From Neelides folsomi (lineage: Eukaryota > Arthropoda > Collembola > Neelipleona > Neelidae): a DNA stretch of 64,000 nucleotides. This document shows, in pieces, positions 1-13,800 of the stretch. A model generated the notes under the pieces. The model made no database searches and was not told the DNA's origin. It was given only the letters and a program-made list of their open reading frames with translations. The stretch spans positions 62,001 through 126,000 of the forward strand of contig JAQGBZ010000074.1 of NCBI GenBank assembly GCA_034687125.1. The letters are read 5' to 3'. Position 1 is the stretch's first letter, and each line of letters begins with the position of its first letter. The translations under genes were made by a program, and so were the position numbers.

Positions 1-1915
1 GTACTTAAAAACTACATTTACGAGTACATTTTACCATGTACGTTATATGAGACGTGTTCCCTGTACTTAAAATATCCAAAATAAATATTAAATATTACAA
101 TTAAATCTGTAAAAGCATTTAAACCTCTGTGGATTACTATGTAAAGTAATTATGAAACTTGACTTGTGTGAATTAATGAATTTAGCATACATTAATTACC
201 ATTAAATATCTACTTATTAAATATGAAAATAGTTTGTAGAAATTAGCATTTAGCTGCGTGATGAAAATGTTAAACTAATCCATAAGCATAAAATATATGA
301 CTTAAATTACAATTCATTAAAAATAAAATGACAAGAATTTTATGTTATAACTACATATTATTATGGGTCATTGACCCCAGTTGTTCTTTCTTTTGTCTGT
401 GTATTTGATATACACTGTATGAATAATTAATTAACCATTGCATTTAGAAGTGTTGAATGATGTAATGATTTTCTTTGTGTTTGGACAAGTCCGTAGTGAC
501 TTTTCCCCGCCATTCAAAAACTATTATCCTAATGATGACAACGGTCCATTAATAAAAGCAATAGCGACCAGTTGAATTTTTGCATTTTTTGGTCCCTTTT
601 ATTATCTTTTCTTTTTTATTATTCTTTCAGCAGTGGAATGGAAAGAGGGGTTTTTCCTCTATTCAACTTTCTATTTAAATATATCTAGATACAAAGAGGT
701 CTTTCCTAAGATTGTAGTAAGTATAATATTAGTATAACTTCATTTAAACTTCATTTGAGTCATATTTATCATTCTTCATATCATATTCTTCATTCACAAT
801 CAAAATGGCACCATTAAAGCACACGAACATGGAGTTATTTCTCAATTCAATTTCTGGATAAGAAGCTTATTTAGGGAGCATTGTGTCTACATGAAATTTT
901 CTAACAGCGGCGGTGGGTTCGTCCAAGTAGTTTTATTTGCACCGTACAATGGTATAACTTTTTATTGGGATATTTTTTACATATTCCGAGCTCTCTTTTT
1001 ATATAATACATATTACTTATTTGATCTTCTTAATACTCCTTTGTAGATGCATGCTTAGGTATATTTGTTACAATTTCTGGAGATATCTTAAACATTCGGG
1101 GGACTATTTTTTATACTCACGGAATAGGAAATTGTATCTTTAATTTGTATGTAAGTACTATATTGTATTTTTTATCATAGGGTTTGGAATTGAAAGGAAT
1201 TTATAGCTTGAACAGGGTTTGGAAGTCTATTCAACGACTATTTTGATCCTCATACAGGAATAAAGTTTTTATTCACTTCAACAGATCTTTTTAAAGAAGG
1301 CTTAAACTTACTTTACTCCACTGTTACATTTTCTTATATTCTTAATTTAAAATTTAAGATTTGATAGCATTGATAAATTTTATACGCTTTAGATAAGTAG
1401 GTATGTGATACAGTTACATATTTACTTACGTAAATACATGCTCATACACCTAAGATAGGTATTTTGTAGTGGCATAAAAAGAGAGCATTTTATATCCTAT
1501 AATTAAAGTACCTACATAGATTGTATTTTCCATATGAATATTTACAATAATGTCACGTACTTAAAATTAACAATACATTGTTAGGTAAGGTATATGTATC
1601 AGTAATTGTATAGCAATTTCATATTATAAAAGCTACAAAAACTAACTTTTATCTTTTAATAACTTTATTGGCTTCAAAGTAAAAAAAATGGATTTCTATG
1701 AGCGTCTTAAAAACATTAGAATTCATCGTAATTCGTCGTAGCATAACAATTCATTTAATTTAGCACGCAATAAAGTGATTTATTGTACTAGAAAGTATCT
1801 TAACTATGTTTCGCGTAGAAGTCGGGGGTCGGAGCAATTACTTTTATTATTCTTGTAAAATATGAATATGTGTCGTAATAAAGATGATCCTATTCAGGTT
1901 GAACCGCAGAGGGTC
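1..1915. other. AT-rich non-coding flank downstream of the GPR158-like gene
   Basis: I see no coding exon, RNA gene or mobile element here. The stretch is AT-rich and full of stop codons on both strands. It lies 3' of the receptor gene on the minus strand, so its right-hand end probably holds that gene's 3' UTR. Confidence 0.6.
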
Positions 1916-4900
1916 TCAGCGCCCAGCTTCAGAATAAGTGGAAGGTCCCTCGATGCTGCACACAGAGTCTTCGATGTCGTCTCCGTGGTAGCGGAAGGAT
2001 CGTTGGTTCTTCCGTTGGAGCGCCTGTTGGGAGTCACAAAAGACAAATCCATAGAAAATATAATCTCCTTTGCGAACTGCTAATTTGAAAGGAAAATGAA
2101 TTCGGAGAGAATTATTTGAATACTTGCCTTCTCTCGGCTCCCTTTCTTCTGCAAGACGGCGACCGGGAAAGAAAGAGAGATTAATATTGGGGGCCTTTCA
2201 TTAGCCGGGATTGGGGAATGTGGGAATGGAGGGTCGTCGGAATATCATTACTTGTAGAGAGAATCGGCGGTGTGTGGGCTTCCTTCCTCCTCTCCTTTTG
2301 GAAATGTGAGGATTGTCCTTTCTCATCGTTTTGTTCCTCAAGAGTTCCAGCTGTGTGTAAACTCGCTTCAGCTCCGTCTGGAAAGACATTACATTAATGC
2401 CAAGGAGTGTGGAGTGAAAGTGTTTTTTGTGTTTACATTGGCAAAAACCATTATTTCCCGTAAAATGAGACAATTTCTCAAAATACATATGAGGGGTACC
2501 CTAATGTCTCCTGGGTCCATGTCGGCGAGATTTATCTCTGCCAAGTCGAGGTCTCCGTTGATGGTGTCGAGGGCCTTGACGATTCGAGTTGTTCCGCCGT
2601 CAGCTCTCCTCACGAGACGCTTCCTCCGTTCCTCTCTCACGTAGTAAAACTGAATATCAACACGCATAAATACTATCATTATTTATGGATTTCTGTCATT
2701 TCCTTGTATAATTTTCACATCTATTTTCTTAAAAGGATTCCCATCATTGGGGAAACCCTCGTACTTATTTACATTAATGTATTAAATGACTCCCTTCTCC
2801 TGCTAAGTATTTTTACATACCGACGTGTCATGAATCTGGAGATTTATTTGTGATAGATTCTCATGAATTGTACTTAACTAATAATTTGGGCTTCCTACAC
2901 TTGATATTCATACTTAATATTCTTTTTGAACCCCAACCCGATCTTTGTATAGAATATTTGAGTAAAATAAGGGAGACATTAACAGATTTTACTCACTCGG
3001 ATTTTGTTATTGGTATAAGAATTTTACCATAATTTTATGCTATCTGTATTGCTGAATCTGTGCTTGAACTATTTATTTTAATGTATTTAGTCTATCCATA
3101 GTTATTGAATTTCGCTTTATATTGAGCCTTTCTCATATTAAATTCATGATCAAAGAAAATATCCAGTCTGAATATTTTGTGAACTAGACAAGAAATTTGC
3201 ATATTTAAATAAAGTTGGTAAATGAAATTGCTCAAACTTGCCGAGCCATCATATTTTGGAATTAGAGTGGATGACCGAAACTGTAGTTTATCAGTTTTAT
3301 CTCATTATTTTTTGAGCGGTTATTCTGTAGTGGTTTCGTACCTTTGGTGCAAAGACGAGGATGAGAATGATGCTGGTTGCGACGTGAGATCGGGCGACAT
3401 AGAGGAGTAAAAGAAACAAGGACTCGTCCTCGGCACCTCCAAACCTCTGCACACTTTCCCGGATGAGGATCGTGGCCACGGAAGCTATCGTCTGGAAAGA
3501 TAAATGCATCTCTCATAAATGACGAGGGTCTGTCGGAGGAATAAAATGAAGAGGGAGAGCTCGGGCTCATAAACCGTTCTTGAATCTCAGCTCTCTTATC
3601 TCTTCAATCTGCCTCCTAGAACGGGCAACCCTAATGCTCACAATAAAATAAAGAATCATAACAGAAGAGGATCGATTTCCTTGTGCAAGAGCCCCGGCTT
3701 TATCCTCCTGATGGCCTCAGTCACGAGAAAAGCTCTGTGAGACTTTTCCACCCTCAAGTTCTCCAGCATTAAGAACCGCAAAAGGATCCCACACACGGCC
3801 CACCAACGAACATCTCCATGCGGAAAAAGTCAGGCCCTCCTTGCCAGTTATTACCCACATTTCCCGTAATTGCTTTCTACCAGCCAAACCCAAGTTGTTG
3901 TGGGAAAGCACGAATGCATACAACATGCATTTATTTTAATACTTTCTTGTACATGGTACATCATATCCGCCCCTCTCGCTCTGAAGAACAACACAAATTT
4001 ATGGGAGGCAAAAGGGTGAATTCCGCCAAACATTAATTATTGAAATTTTGAAAATGTCAGGCCTGTAATTTATTTTTTCTATTCTAGATTTTACTAATTT
4101 GAAGATATTAAAAAACTGGAGTAAACATTGTAATACTGACAAATACAGTACAGTATTTGGAAATACTTCAACTATAGGGTTGGTAGACCCTTTCTAATCT
4201 TCTATTATGACCCTAATATTTCACTCCGTCCCTCCAACCTCGACATCTAATTTGCGGAATAAAAACATTTAGAAGGCCCTCAGTTGTATTTATCAAATTT
4301 TAATGAAATACTTCAAGTCAAATGATCCAATAGACTCAAATGGACTCTAATTCCACATCCAGTCATTCCGGTTCCCTCACAATTTCCGAGTGAAATGAGA
4401 GAGCGCATAACGTCGGTTCATCCGCTGGCCCTTTAATAACTGCGGAAGGAGAGATAGAATAATAATGATCTTCATCAGAATGAGCTTCCCGAGGAACCGC
4501 AGAACTTCGTTGGTTTGGAATTCCCAAAATGAGAGCTTACTTCGACGATCAGAGCGGCGCTGTACCATCTGCGCTCGTTCCATGGGGCCAAGGCGTTCCT
4601 CAGGTGGTACGCCATATGAAGACCCACGCCAAGAAACAGCAACTCTCCTGAACAATTCATAAATGTTCAAAAAGAGATCGTTATGGATTTTCAAATGAAT
4701 GGAGATGGGGGAATTTTCCATACCAATTTCCGTGACTCGATGCCAAGGAGTCACTGGGCAGAACGAGGTCGGGAAACCGCTGGAGTCAGTCACCGTCCAA
4801 GCAGCCATGTAGAAAACGACGACGGCGAAGATCGTCGCGAGGTAACGGATGATGTCCTTTTCTCGAACAACCCATCGATGAGCCTTGCGAGTTCGGAATT

Positions 4901-7900
4901 CAACGAGAGCCCTAGGGAAAGTGAATTTGAAACCACTTCGGTTTTAATCCGATTCCACCCACTTCCACTACAATGAAAACAAAAGTTGAGGAGAAACAGT
5001 CAATTTGCCCAAAAGCCAAATAATGGCATCCAACCTCACGTTTCATATTTCTCTATAAGTAGAAATGTGAAATGGCAATAAATTTTCAATGTGGGTAATC
5101 GGATTATCGCTAAGTTGGTAAATTGTATTTATGCGCTACCTATTACCTAGCGCCATTACATAAAATTCTATTTAATTGAATAACAAAATATTTGTAATAA
5201 TTCAATTCAAATTATTTCATTACTCCATATACCCCCTACTATGTATTTAGATATTCGTACTTACGTACAGAATATGGCCATAATATTCATAATATATTAT
5301 TAAATATCAATCATTTAATTCATCAATTGTAAAGAAATACAAATAACTTAAAACAGAATTGATCTACTAAATATTTATAAAGGAAATGTAAAGGTGGAAA
5401 AAGTTGAATTCATAGATTTCGACTTAAGAAACTGGGATTTATAGCACGTACCTATAGATTTTAAGGACGAGAGCACCGTAGGCGAGAGAAAAGCCAAGTT
5501 CTCTCGACCATGGTTCCAGAATGCAAATGAGTCTTGAAGGGTCTTCAATACTTCTAAACAGCGTCGTTCCGTAGAGGAGAATGGATCCAAGGACGACGAC
5601 CTCTGTGACGGGCCACATGCTGCTGCTCATCACCTGCTCCCGACAACTTTCCCATTTAAGGCTCAATCTTAAAAAGCTCCCCTTTGAGCTACTCAAACTA
5701 AACAGATTCTTATGATTCCTATGTAATGTACACTTAATATACAACGGAGGAAATTGAGACCTTCAGTGCGGGCCACGCATTCAAACTGCGGCTCAAGGAG
5801 GTGAGGAGCGTGTGATAAGGAATGAGCTTTCCCCATCTTGGATTAACTTTTCTTTGAGTAATGAGAAGTGAGAAAGGGCGGTTTGTGGATATTTCGTATG
5901 CTTCTCATCATCTCGTCTCATTATTCTCAACATCCCATACATAATTCCTTCTCCATAATTTGAGCTAGTATATATGCTGATGGTAAAAGGAGAAAGCTCC
6001 AGGGTTCATACATAAATGTATGTATAAATATATTTATAAATATACCTATACCGATACTTATGGTTAGTACATACTGCAATACATATCTACACTTGATCCA
6101 GAGGAACCAGGAAAGTCCATGGAGAAGACAAAATGAAGTGGCCCATTGGAAGTCTCGTTACGTCTTTTATAGCTCACTCTCGAGACATAATTTCCTCTCC
6201 GCCTCCCTCCCTCACTTGCCCTCCACTTGAGGGAAAACAATTTGGGGAGGAATTGATTAATCAAGGACACTCCTCCTCCTTTCCTCTCCCATCATAATTC
6301 ACACAATTAAAAGTTTAGGAACTTTTGACTTGAACAAAAGTTTTTCCAACGTAAGGAGAAACTTTCCTCCAGATTTACATTTCGTGCTGAAGCATGGGGC
6401 GTAATATTAATTAAAAGCCCGTTATGTAAGAGAGTATAACAGAGCTCCATGCTGAGTATGCTGGCTGAAGTAATCCATTCCACCGTATTATTCAACTCGC
6501 CTTTGTTCAAAAAGAAGTAAAGCCCATAGGATCAAATGCCCTAATTACTAAATACAACATTTACTTTGGGTCATTGAAACGTTTGTTATTGAATTTAATA
6601 GTACTTCAGCTACTCAACTCCTTGGAATATTTGGAATTTTGGACAATGTAAATTTTCAAATATTAGTCATACATGATAATATCAGTATTTAGCTAATCCT
6701 TTACAATTTGGAGACCTAGTTTGTTCACCCATCCATAAACGCGAGAGTATTAAAATTAATGAATTTTATTTAAATGGAAACTATTCATCTCACCTTGGTC
6801 TTTCTCTGAGTGAAGACGGCCACGGAGAGAAGACTCGCTACTAAAATGGCGGCCAATTGGACAAGAAAGATGATTTGGCGGGTTGAGGCGTCGCTCCGAA
6901 TGCATGCCTTTCCAAATTCTTCATCCTTCTCATACCATTCTAAGCACTGGCAGGCGTAGGAGTCGAACGAGGTGTTTGCAGCACTCACAGGGCTTTCAGC
7001 CACACACTGTTAAACAATTCATTAAAACCCATAAAAGAACATCCATCAACATCATGAGCTTTTCATCATAATGCACATAAATTGGAGAAGGATTCCTCAT
7101 GCTTCTCTTAACATGTCACGTCATTAAGTCCCTGACTGAGTAAGTGGGTGTGTTTTAGACAACGACTGCTGCCAACAATGGGATTTGATATACAGAATTA
7201 AAGATTCTAAGCTATTTACAATAGCTTACTTTTACTTAATGTTAGATTTAATTTAATTTTATTATTTAAGTTATTACTTTTTAGAACTTTCATTTGAAAA
7301 TAATTTAGGATGCAGTTTTCCAAACGTTCAATAGTTAGCAGAGGAGAAGAAAATAAGAGGACAATGCAAGTAAATTGAAATTGAAGTTAATGAAATCTCT
7401 TAATATGCCTTTGCCCAAATTCCGTCTGGGTGGTTTTCCACTCCTTTGACACTTTCTCCATTGTTCGGTGGATGAAAGAGGGGAAATTGGATTTTACGAT
7501 TGGCTAATGAACGGAAATGGTTTCTTTTCTCTCAATTCATGTTGAGTCAGTAAATAAGGTTCACCACAGTCGCACAATCGGGGGATGGGGGCGGGGGGTT
7601 TCTTTGTGTGAGGAATTCGATTTACAATTTAGACAAGGTATGTCTCCGATGTCGGAGATGGATTTGGGGAAGGTGGGGGGAGGAAACGTCCCTCATCCAC
7701 TTACCTACTTGAGACGGAAAGATGAGAAGAAAGAAATGTGATTATGAGAATTGGATTACCTTTGTTGAGAGCGGGTCACAAGCATGGCCGAATCGGAACT
7801 CTGATTTCGGCCTAGAGCACGGGTCAATAATCCACGCCGAAAACGGGACCCTCAGCCCAATCCGATATCCTATCCCACTTGATGGGGGAAAATAAGAGGG

Positions 7901-9224
7901 GCTCGATAATCTCATCACATTCAAATGCACTATGTAAACCTTATCGACTTACAAGCAAGGCTGGGAAAAGAGACATTTTTTACACAAAACAAGGACCATG
8001 TTGAAGGGAATATTGGATATTGCACCATCAGCATTACTCGGCATTAAAGAAATCCTCCTCAAAAATCATCAGAAAATAACACAGAAAACTTTTCATCCTC
8101 TCTTCCAATTTGGATAAGTTTTGAGCCGCGCCGTGTCGTCGTTCTTCAATTGTTATTTTTTTCTTTTATCCATAAATTTCTCAAATTCCTTGTTTATTTC
8201 CAGTTTTCAGACGGAGTGAAAAGGTTGAAACCGTTGGGTCCTGCGGGAACATCCTTCACTGGATCGATATCCCTTCACTTGAATCCCATTTGTTCCTCCC
8301 ACATTGGGAGGAAGAATAGGAGAATAAATCTGAATGAGGAGGTGTGGAGCCGAGACGTCTCTTGCAGATCAACCATCATCATTTCCCTCTTTATCAGCAA
8401 AGGCAGAAGGCACAAAAGCTCCTTCATTTCCGAAAGGCCGGTTCTCCCTCGGAGCCAAAACTTCTAAGCGATTTTCAAATTTCCCTACCCAAATGGGGAA
8501 GGGAGAGAAAGGAACCTGAAAGGAACGTTCGTCTTCCACACTCCAAAGATTCTTTTTACAAGGAGGAATAAAAATAAAGTCAAACAAAATGCTCGAGTCG
8601 AATCCAATAAGCTTTTAAAGTGAGCCTCTTTCTCTCTCAAACAACTCTCTTCGACCTCCGTGAAGAGCCCATACAAACTCAATTGTGCTGTAACATTCTC
8701 CTGTTACCAACGTCGTTCACTGAGGCTCAGATAAGGAACTGGGTCGAGGGAGAACATAAGCATGCATGGAGAATTTAATAATAAGGCGTTTACCTGATCC
8801 CTCGGGTCTTCCCAACGAATCCGAGCTCTTCGCCTCGTGGAGGAATCCAAAAGAAATCTTTGGAACTGGCTTCCTCCTCTTCCTCATCTCGGAACAACCA
8901 GTGGAAATGCTCACTCGTGTGCAACTTGCGATTCCGTTCCACGACCGTAGCATGGGTCCGATCTTCCTTCTTGACCCAACATGCCTCGACCCGCTCTTCG
9001 GCCGTCAGCAGAAAGTCACAGAGGGCAAAGTTGAAAACGCTCTCGTTCTTGCTCTTCTCCCGCTGAAGCGTGTAGGCCACTGACGTTGAAACAAGCCAAG
9101 GGAACCAGGGAAAGTCGGCCGAGAGGAAACGTTGTAGATGGGCAAATTCCTTCTTCTCTTCGTTCCCCACGTGGAGGCCCCCTGAGGGGGAACAAAGGAG
9201 AAAACCAAACAACCACCACCACAT
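1916..9224 (-). CDS. Orphan class C G-protein-coupled receptor, GPR158/GPR179 (smog/CG31760) type, 10 exons
   Basis: Seen: coding exons in transcript order 9224-8794, 7877-7760, 7006-6794, 5633-5452, 4911-4724, 4647-4541, 3491-3342, 2649-2500, 2377-2252 and 2023-1916. All reading phases match and give about 590 residues. The first exon starts with a signal-like segment (MWWWLFGFLL). Exons 2-3 join into an EGF-like module (HACDPLSTKC ... YACQC). TM1 follows in exon 3 (IIFLVQLAAILVASLLSVAV) and TM2-TM7 lie in the next four exons. Diagnostic for the family are LVEFRTRKAH after TM3, ELLFLGVG in TM5 and, in the tail, VYTQLELLR ... NPHISKRR. Known: relatives are plasma-membrane receptors with an extracellular Cache/EGF region that bind RGS proteins; smog acts in G-protein signalling during gastrulation. 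Inferred: the N-terminus is the least certain part, because a strong acceptor ending at 9182 could make exon 1 internal. The tail is much shorter than in vertebrate GPR158. Confidence 0.88.
2650..8793 (-). other. Introns of the GPR158-like gene
   Basis: The larger introns are 2650-3341, 3492-4540, 4912-5451, 5634-6793, 7007-7759 and 7878-8793. Open frames inside them on either strand show no family signature and do not splice in phase. Their composition is mixed, with GAG/CTC-rich tracts, unlike the AT-rich introns of the 22-46 kb core. Confidence 0.6.
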
Positions 9225-10831
9225 AATAAAAATAATATCACTTCCCCATCCCGAGCTCCGACAATTCCTTAATTGGTATTTGACCCTTCGATTAATTAAG
9301 AGAGGAGGAGGAGAACGCGGGGGGCTGAGCGGAGCTCGAACGGTCCATGTGGGACTTGTGGGCTCTGGTTGTATTCTAGCCAGCCTCTTGGCCAGGACGA
9401 TGGCTGGATGTTGATGCAGATCTCAATTGCTCCTCCACGCAAGAGCCACCGTCTCACCCGAATCCCCGAACCGACCCACCCGGCCGCTCCCTAGCTGCTT
9501 CCCTACCACGAGAGAAGATGAGCCTCTGCTTCCAAGATTGAATTTCTTAAAATTGCCGTCTTCATTTTGGCAGGTGAACTCGATCCCGCTCACGATTCTA
9601 ATTCCCCCTTCGCCCGGCATCGGTTGACACTTCCTCTAATGGAGAAGACCTTTATCACCCGATCCATCTCCACGATCTACAAATGTTCCCTTTGCATGCA
9701 TCCCCGACACAAGGGAAAACAAATGAGGAAAGTCAACTTTACAAAATACTTTCACATTACGGATTTCCATCAAATGGGAATTACGACCATAGCGACGTTT
9801 TCATATAACGCCCTTTGTATGGACATCAATGGTTCCTAAACTTTAATAATTTATAACTACTACATAGCACTTGCATACCAACACAATATCATACATGGTG
9901 GTGAAAGTCGAATCAGGATATCCAATTTTGTAATAAACTCTGTCCATTTTTCAAAGTTTTTTCTCGAGCGTGAGAGATTGGATTATTATTATCGATTAGA
10001 ATCAATGGAGAATTCCATTAAAGACTCTCGCCATTGAGTCCAACACATGTTAAGGTGGAACGGTTCAAGTCTCACAGACAAAGAGTGATGGGAGGATTAA
10101 ACGGGAGCTAATTTTTTTAAGGAGAAAGGATTCAATTTCAATTCGGTGATTGTAACGGCCATTATAGATAGCTTCCTATATCCAACCAAGTTAAGGTTCG
10201 GGTCTGCGTTGTGCACAAACACCTACACTTTATTTAATGGTGAAAAGAACAAAGGAGATGAGGAGTGACGGGGAAATAAGAAGCTCATATAAATACTGAC
10301 TTTCTTCACTCGCCTGCTCACTCCCAGTCCCCAAGGTTCAGCACTTCTCTTCTGAATGTCCTCACACACACACAAAAGGCAGGAGGGGGAAGTGAAAAGA
10401 AGCCGACAAAGGTAAAACTCCCTTAAACATACACGTTTATCTCCCTGTTTCATTCTAAGAGGCCCATGGTGAGCAGATCTTGGGATTCCTTTCGGGTCCC
10501 ACACTTGGAGCAATTATAAAATTCTTTTCTTTCCCTCTCCAGGAAATAAATTTCACCATCAACTTTTTTCACCTAACATAGAAGAAGAGAAATTTAATAA
10601 AATTATCGATCTTAATTTCCCATCCAAACCGCATTCCAAGAGAGAAACAGCCAACGTCTCACTTCCAGACTTCTGTCATAATTCTTTCGACGGATTTCAT
10701 CATTCCTCTCCAAGCGAAGGCCCGCTGACGGCCCATCCTCTCCTTTGTCAACGGAAAGTGAGTAATGGGTTTGAAGTGTAAGTAATAATGGCGGGTTTGA
10801 AAGCCAATTTTTCCCTTTTGCTACATTAGGC
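9225..10831. other. Divergent intergenic region between the GPR158-like gene (-) and the TTC25-like gene (+)
   Basis: About 1.6 kb separates two genes transcribed away from each other, so it probably carries both promoters and 5' UTRs. The part at about 9300-9640 is noticeably GC-rich, a plausible promoter or 5' UTR of the receptor. I could not identify a further coding exon or a specific regulatory site. Confidence 0.45.
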
Positions 10832-13800
10832 ATGGGGCGAGTGAATAAGGGGAAAGAACGGCGGAGCCTCGCTATCCCGCTCCCCCGCCCCAAATTTACG
10901 ACCTACTTCGACGAGGGCGGAATGCACTACAGGGCGGGGGAGTACAGGAAGGCTCTTTCCTCCTTCGACCGAGTTAGTATTTGATTTCCATTACCATCGA
11001 TAAACAATAACAAGGAAGAGGGAGAGGGAGAGAAGTTCCAGGCCACGGGGTCGAACCTCGCTCTTCTCATTTGCTTCCTCCGGCCAACTTTTCTTCAGCT
11101 TCCGTTGGAGCCCCAGTGGAGAACTTAAACCACCTAAACTTTTAGGTTCCCAGAGGACAAAAGACTCCCGCCCCTGTGTACAAGAGGGTATTAAGGAGTA
11201 ATGCTAAACGAGCCTTTCTCTCGCCCTTTCTCTCACTCCACCTCCGCACTAAAAGATTATTATTCCTAGGATTTTCCCAATTCCCAACCCTCCCTTTGTG
11301 TTTGAGCTTCGGCTCAAAGGACAGGTTTTAGAAAAATACATTTTTCATGTAGCATATTTTATAGGAGCAATATGAGAGGTCTTTCACATTGTAGAGGTAT
11401 TTTAGGAAAGTTCATCCAATATTATAAGTCCTCAAAAACTGTAGATTTAATAGAAAAAAGCCAAAATATATCAAGAGAATATACCTATAAAACATATAGA
11501 AAATTTAGTTATCTCATATAAGTAATATCGCGGATAAATAGTAGATTTTATAAGAGGTTCTTTAGGTTTTATAAGCATGGTTTATATCCGACATTTGAAG
11601 TATCAGTTCAGACCCATCCAACATCCAGCAAATAAAAACTCTAGTGAAGTCTGTCTGGATTGTGAAGATAATCCCCTGATATACTTTTATAGGGAAGGAT
11701 GTATAAATACGGAGTAACTACTTGGGGTGAGTGATAATAGCGAATTCGTCATTGTCTCCCAACCCATCTCAATCGCCCATCATTCCTCTCGACCTTTTCC
11801 TTCCTCCACTTGAGCCTCGGGAGTTGATCCATATGGAAATTCCTCAAAGGAGCTAATCTCCCCATTCCTCTTTACTCCCGCCGAGGAAACAAATTGAATT
11901 TGGGGACTGTTGGGCTTCGACGAGTTTCCCTTTGAACAGTGGCCAAAAAGAAAGTTCCATTAGGAGAAGACGGGAGAGAGAAAAGGCAGTCTGAGTGAGT
12001 AATTGGGGAACTGGGAGGAAAAAGAGAGAGATTATGTTCAAGCTGAGACTCTCTGTCGCCCCTAATCGCCGCCTAGATTTCTAATTGAGAGATCCTCTGA
12101 CGCTTTTTCACTCTCACCGGTCGTGAATGAAGCAGCTGGGGCTGTTATGAAAAGGAAACGTCGTTCTTCCACTCCACTTCATCATGATGATGATGAGATG
12201 GATGATTTTAATTTTGTGTTGGCGATATTGGGAAAGTGAGATGGTTTGTGAGAAAATGTCAATTGAAAGTCTCTTTGAGCCTTTTCCACACAATTTCTTT
12301 ATTCGTTAGAGGAAAGAGGGAAAGAAATGAGATATGAGATTTGAGTCATTTGAAAGAGAATTCTGGCATGTGACAGGAACATTCGACGGGAGTTGCTTTT
12401 AAGATAAATAGAATCTACTTTGGTTACGATTTAACTAAGTATATAGGGACATTTTGTATATTGGAAATATTAGAGGTCTTTCTGGTCTTTATATCAACTT
12501 GCGTTTCGAATTCTCCTTGTTTTCCTTCTCCATTGTGGAGAGGTTGATGAGGAGAACCACAGAAAGCTATTGAAGCAGTAATTTTCGAATCAAAGGAAGA
12601 GAGAGCGAAGCTCACTATGAGTAATCTCGTCTCGACTCCTTTTTGGAAACATGAAAGGTCGAATCGGTTTATCTATCATCTCCATTCCGAGCTCGTCCTC
12701 ATTTCGCCATCCGGATCTAGAGAGAGTTTCATTAGCTTTAAGAGCGGCTCCTGCCCAAAGTCCCTGCCTCAATTAATAATTAAAAGGTATGTACATACTT
12801 ATGGATCCTAGGTTTACAGTTTCTCGTTCTATAAACGTTCACTCCAATGTTTTAACTGAAATATGCAAGCAATTAAATTTCGGGAATGTTTCCTCTTCTT
12901 TGACCTGTTAGTTGAAATCCAAAGGATAAATTTAAATTACATATGAAATATAAATTGGCTTCATTTTTGCACAAAAAAGTGAAGATTTTTTACAATGAAT
13001 TATGAATTGGAATTTAAGATCCTAATAAATTTAGCTGCTGAAACACGGAATTTGTTCCATGAAAAAGTGTAGAATGATAAAATCTAAAATTGTTGAAGAT
13101 TAAACTTCACCAGGAAGCCATTGAAAAGATTTTTTAATATTACATTATTACTCCCATTACATTCTTTATTAGATCCAATTTAACTTTTCATAAATTGAAG
13201 CATTACAATTTGAGAAAGGAATAATGTAAAAAATAAAGTCACGACTCGAGGATTATATTTGAGGAAATTTTCCAGAATAAGTAATGAAGTTGTTAAAATG
13301 ATAAGAGAAAGTTTCCCTTATAGAAAAGCACTAAGCATACGCCAGTTAAAAGATATTACACAACTAATTCTCTTGAGCAGCAGGATTGTTCAAATGAGGA
13401 ATCTTCTCATCTCCAACTTTGCTTCCTAATACGCCTTTCTGACTGAGAGAACTTTAGCTCTGTTTGCCAATTGGTTCTCTTTTGAGGAGAAGGTTTGTAG
13501 GAACAGAAGGAAGGAAGTTGGGTAAATGAAATTTTAATCTGTACAAATAGAGCCAGGAGGCTAATTGAGAGTTTGATTCGGTCCGAATCCCAATTACAGA
13601 GATAAGCTTCTTTCAGATGTCCATTCCCTCCCTATGTCCTTATAAATTGAACCATAGAATAATGGGTCTATCTGGAGACTGAATGGCCGAGGAGTAGATG
13701 AGGTATGATGAGAGGAGGAGGGGAAGAACCATCAATTTCTCTATAAAGAACCCTTCGCGTCTTCATTCACTTCTCACTCCATCGTAGGAGGGGGGGGGGG

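Noticed and set aside
2270-2644. Plus-strand open frame of 124 codons
   Set aside because: It runs antisense over two well-supported minus-strand exons of the GPR158-like receptor and has no family signature.
9423-9627. GC-rich open frames upstream of the receptor
   Set aside because: Could be an upstream exon or 5' UTR, but no signal peptide or domain and no clear junction to the exon at 9224.
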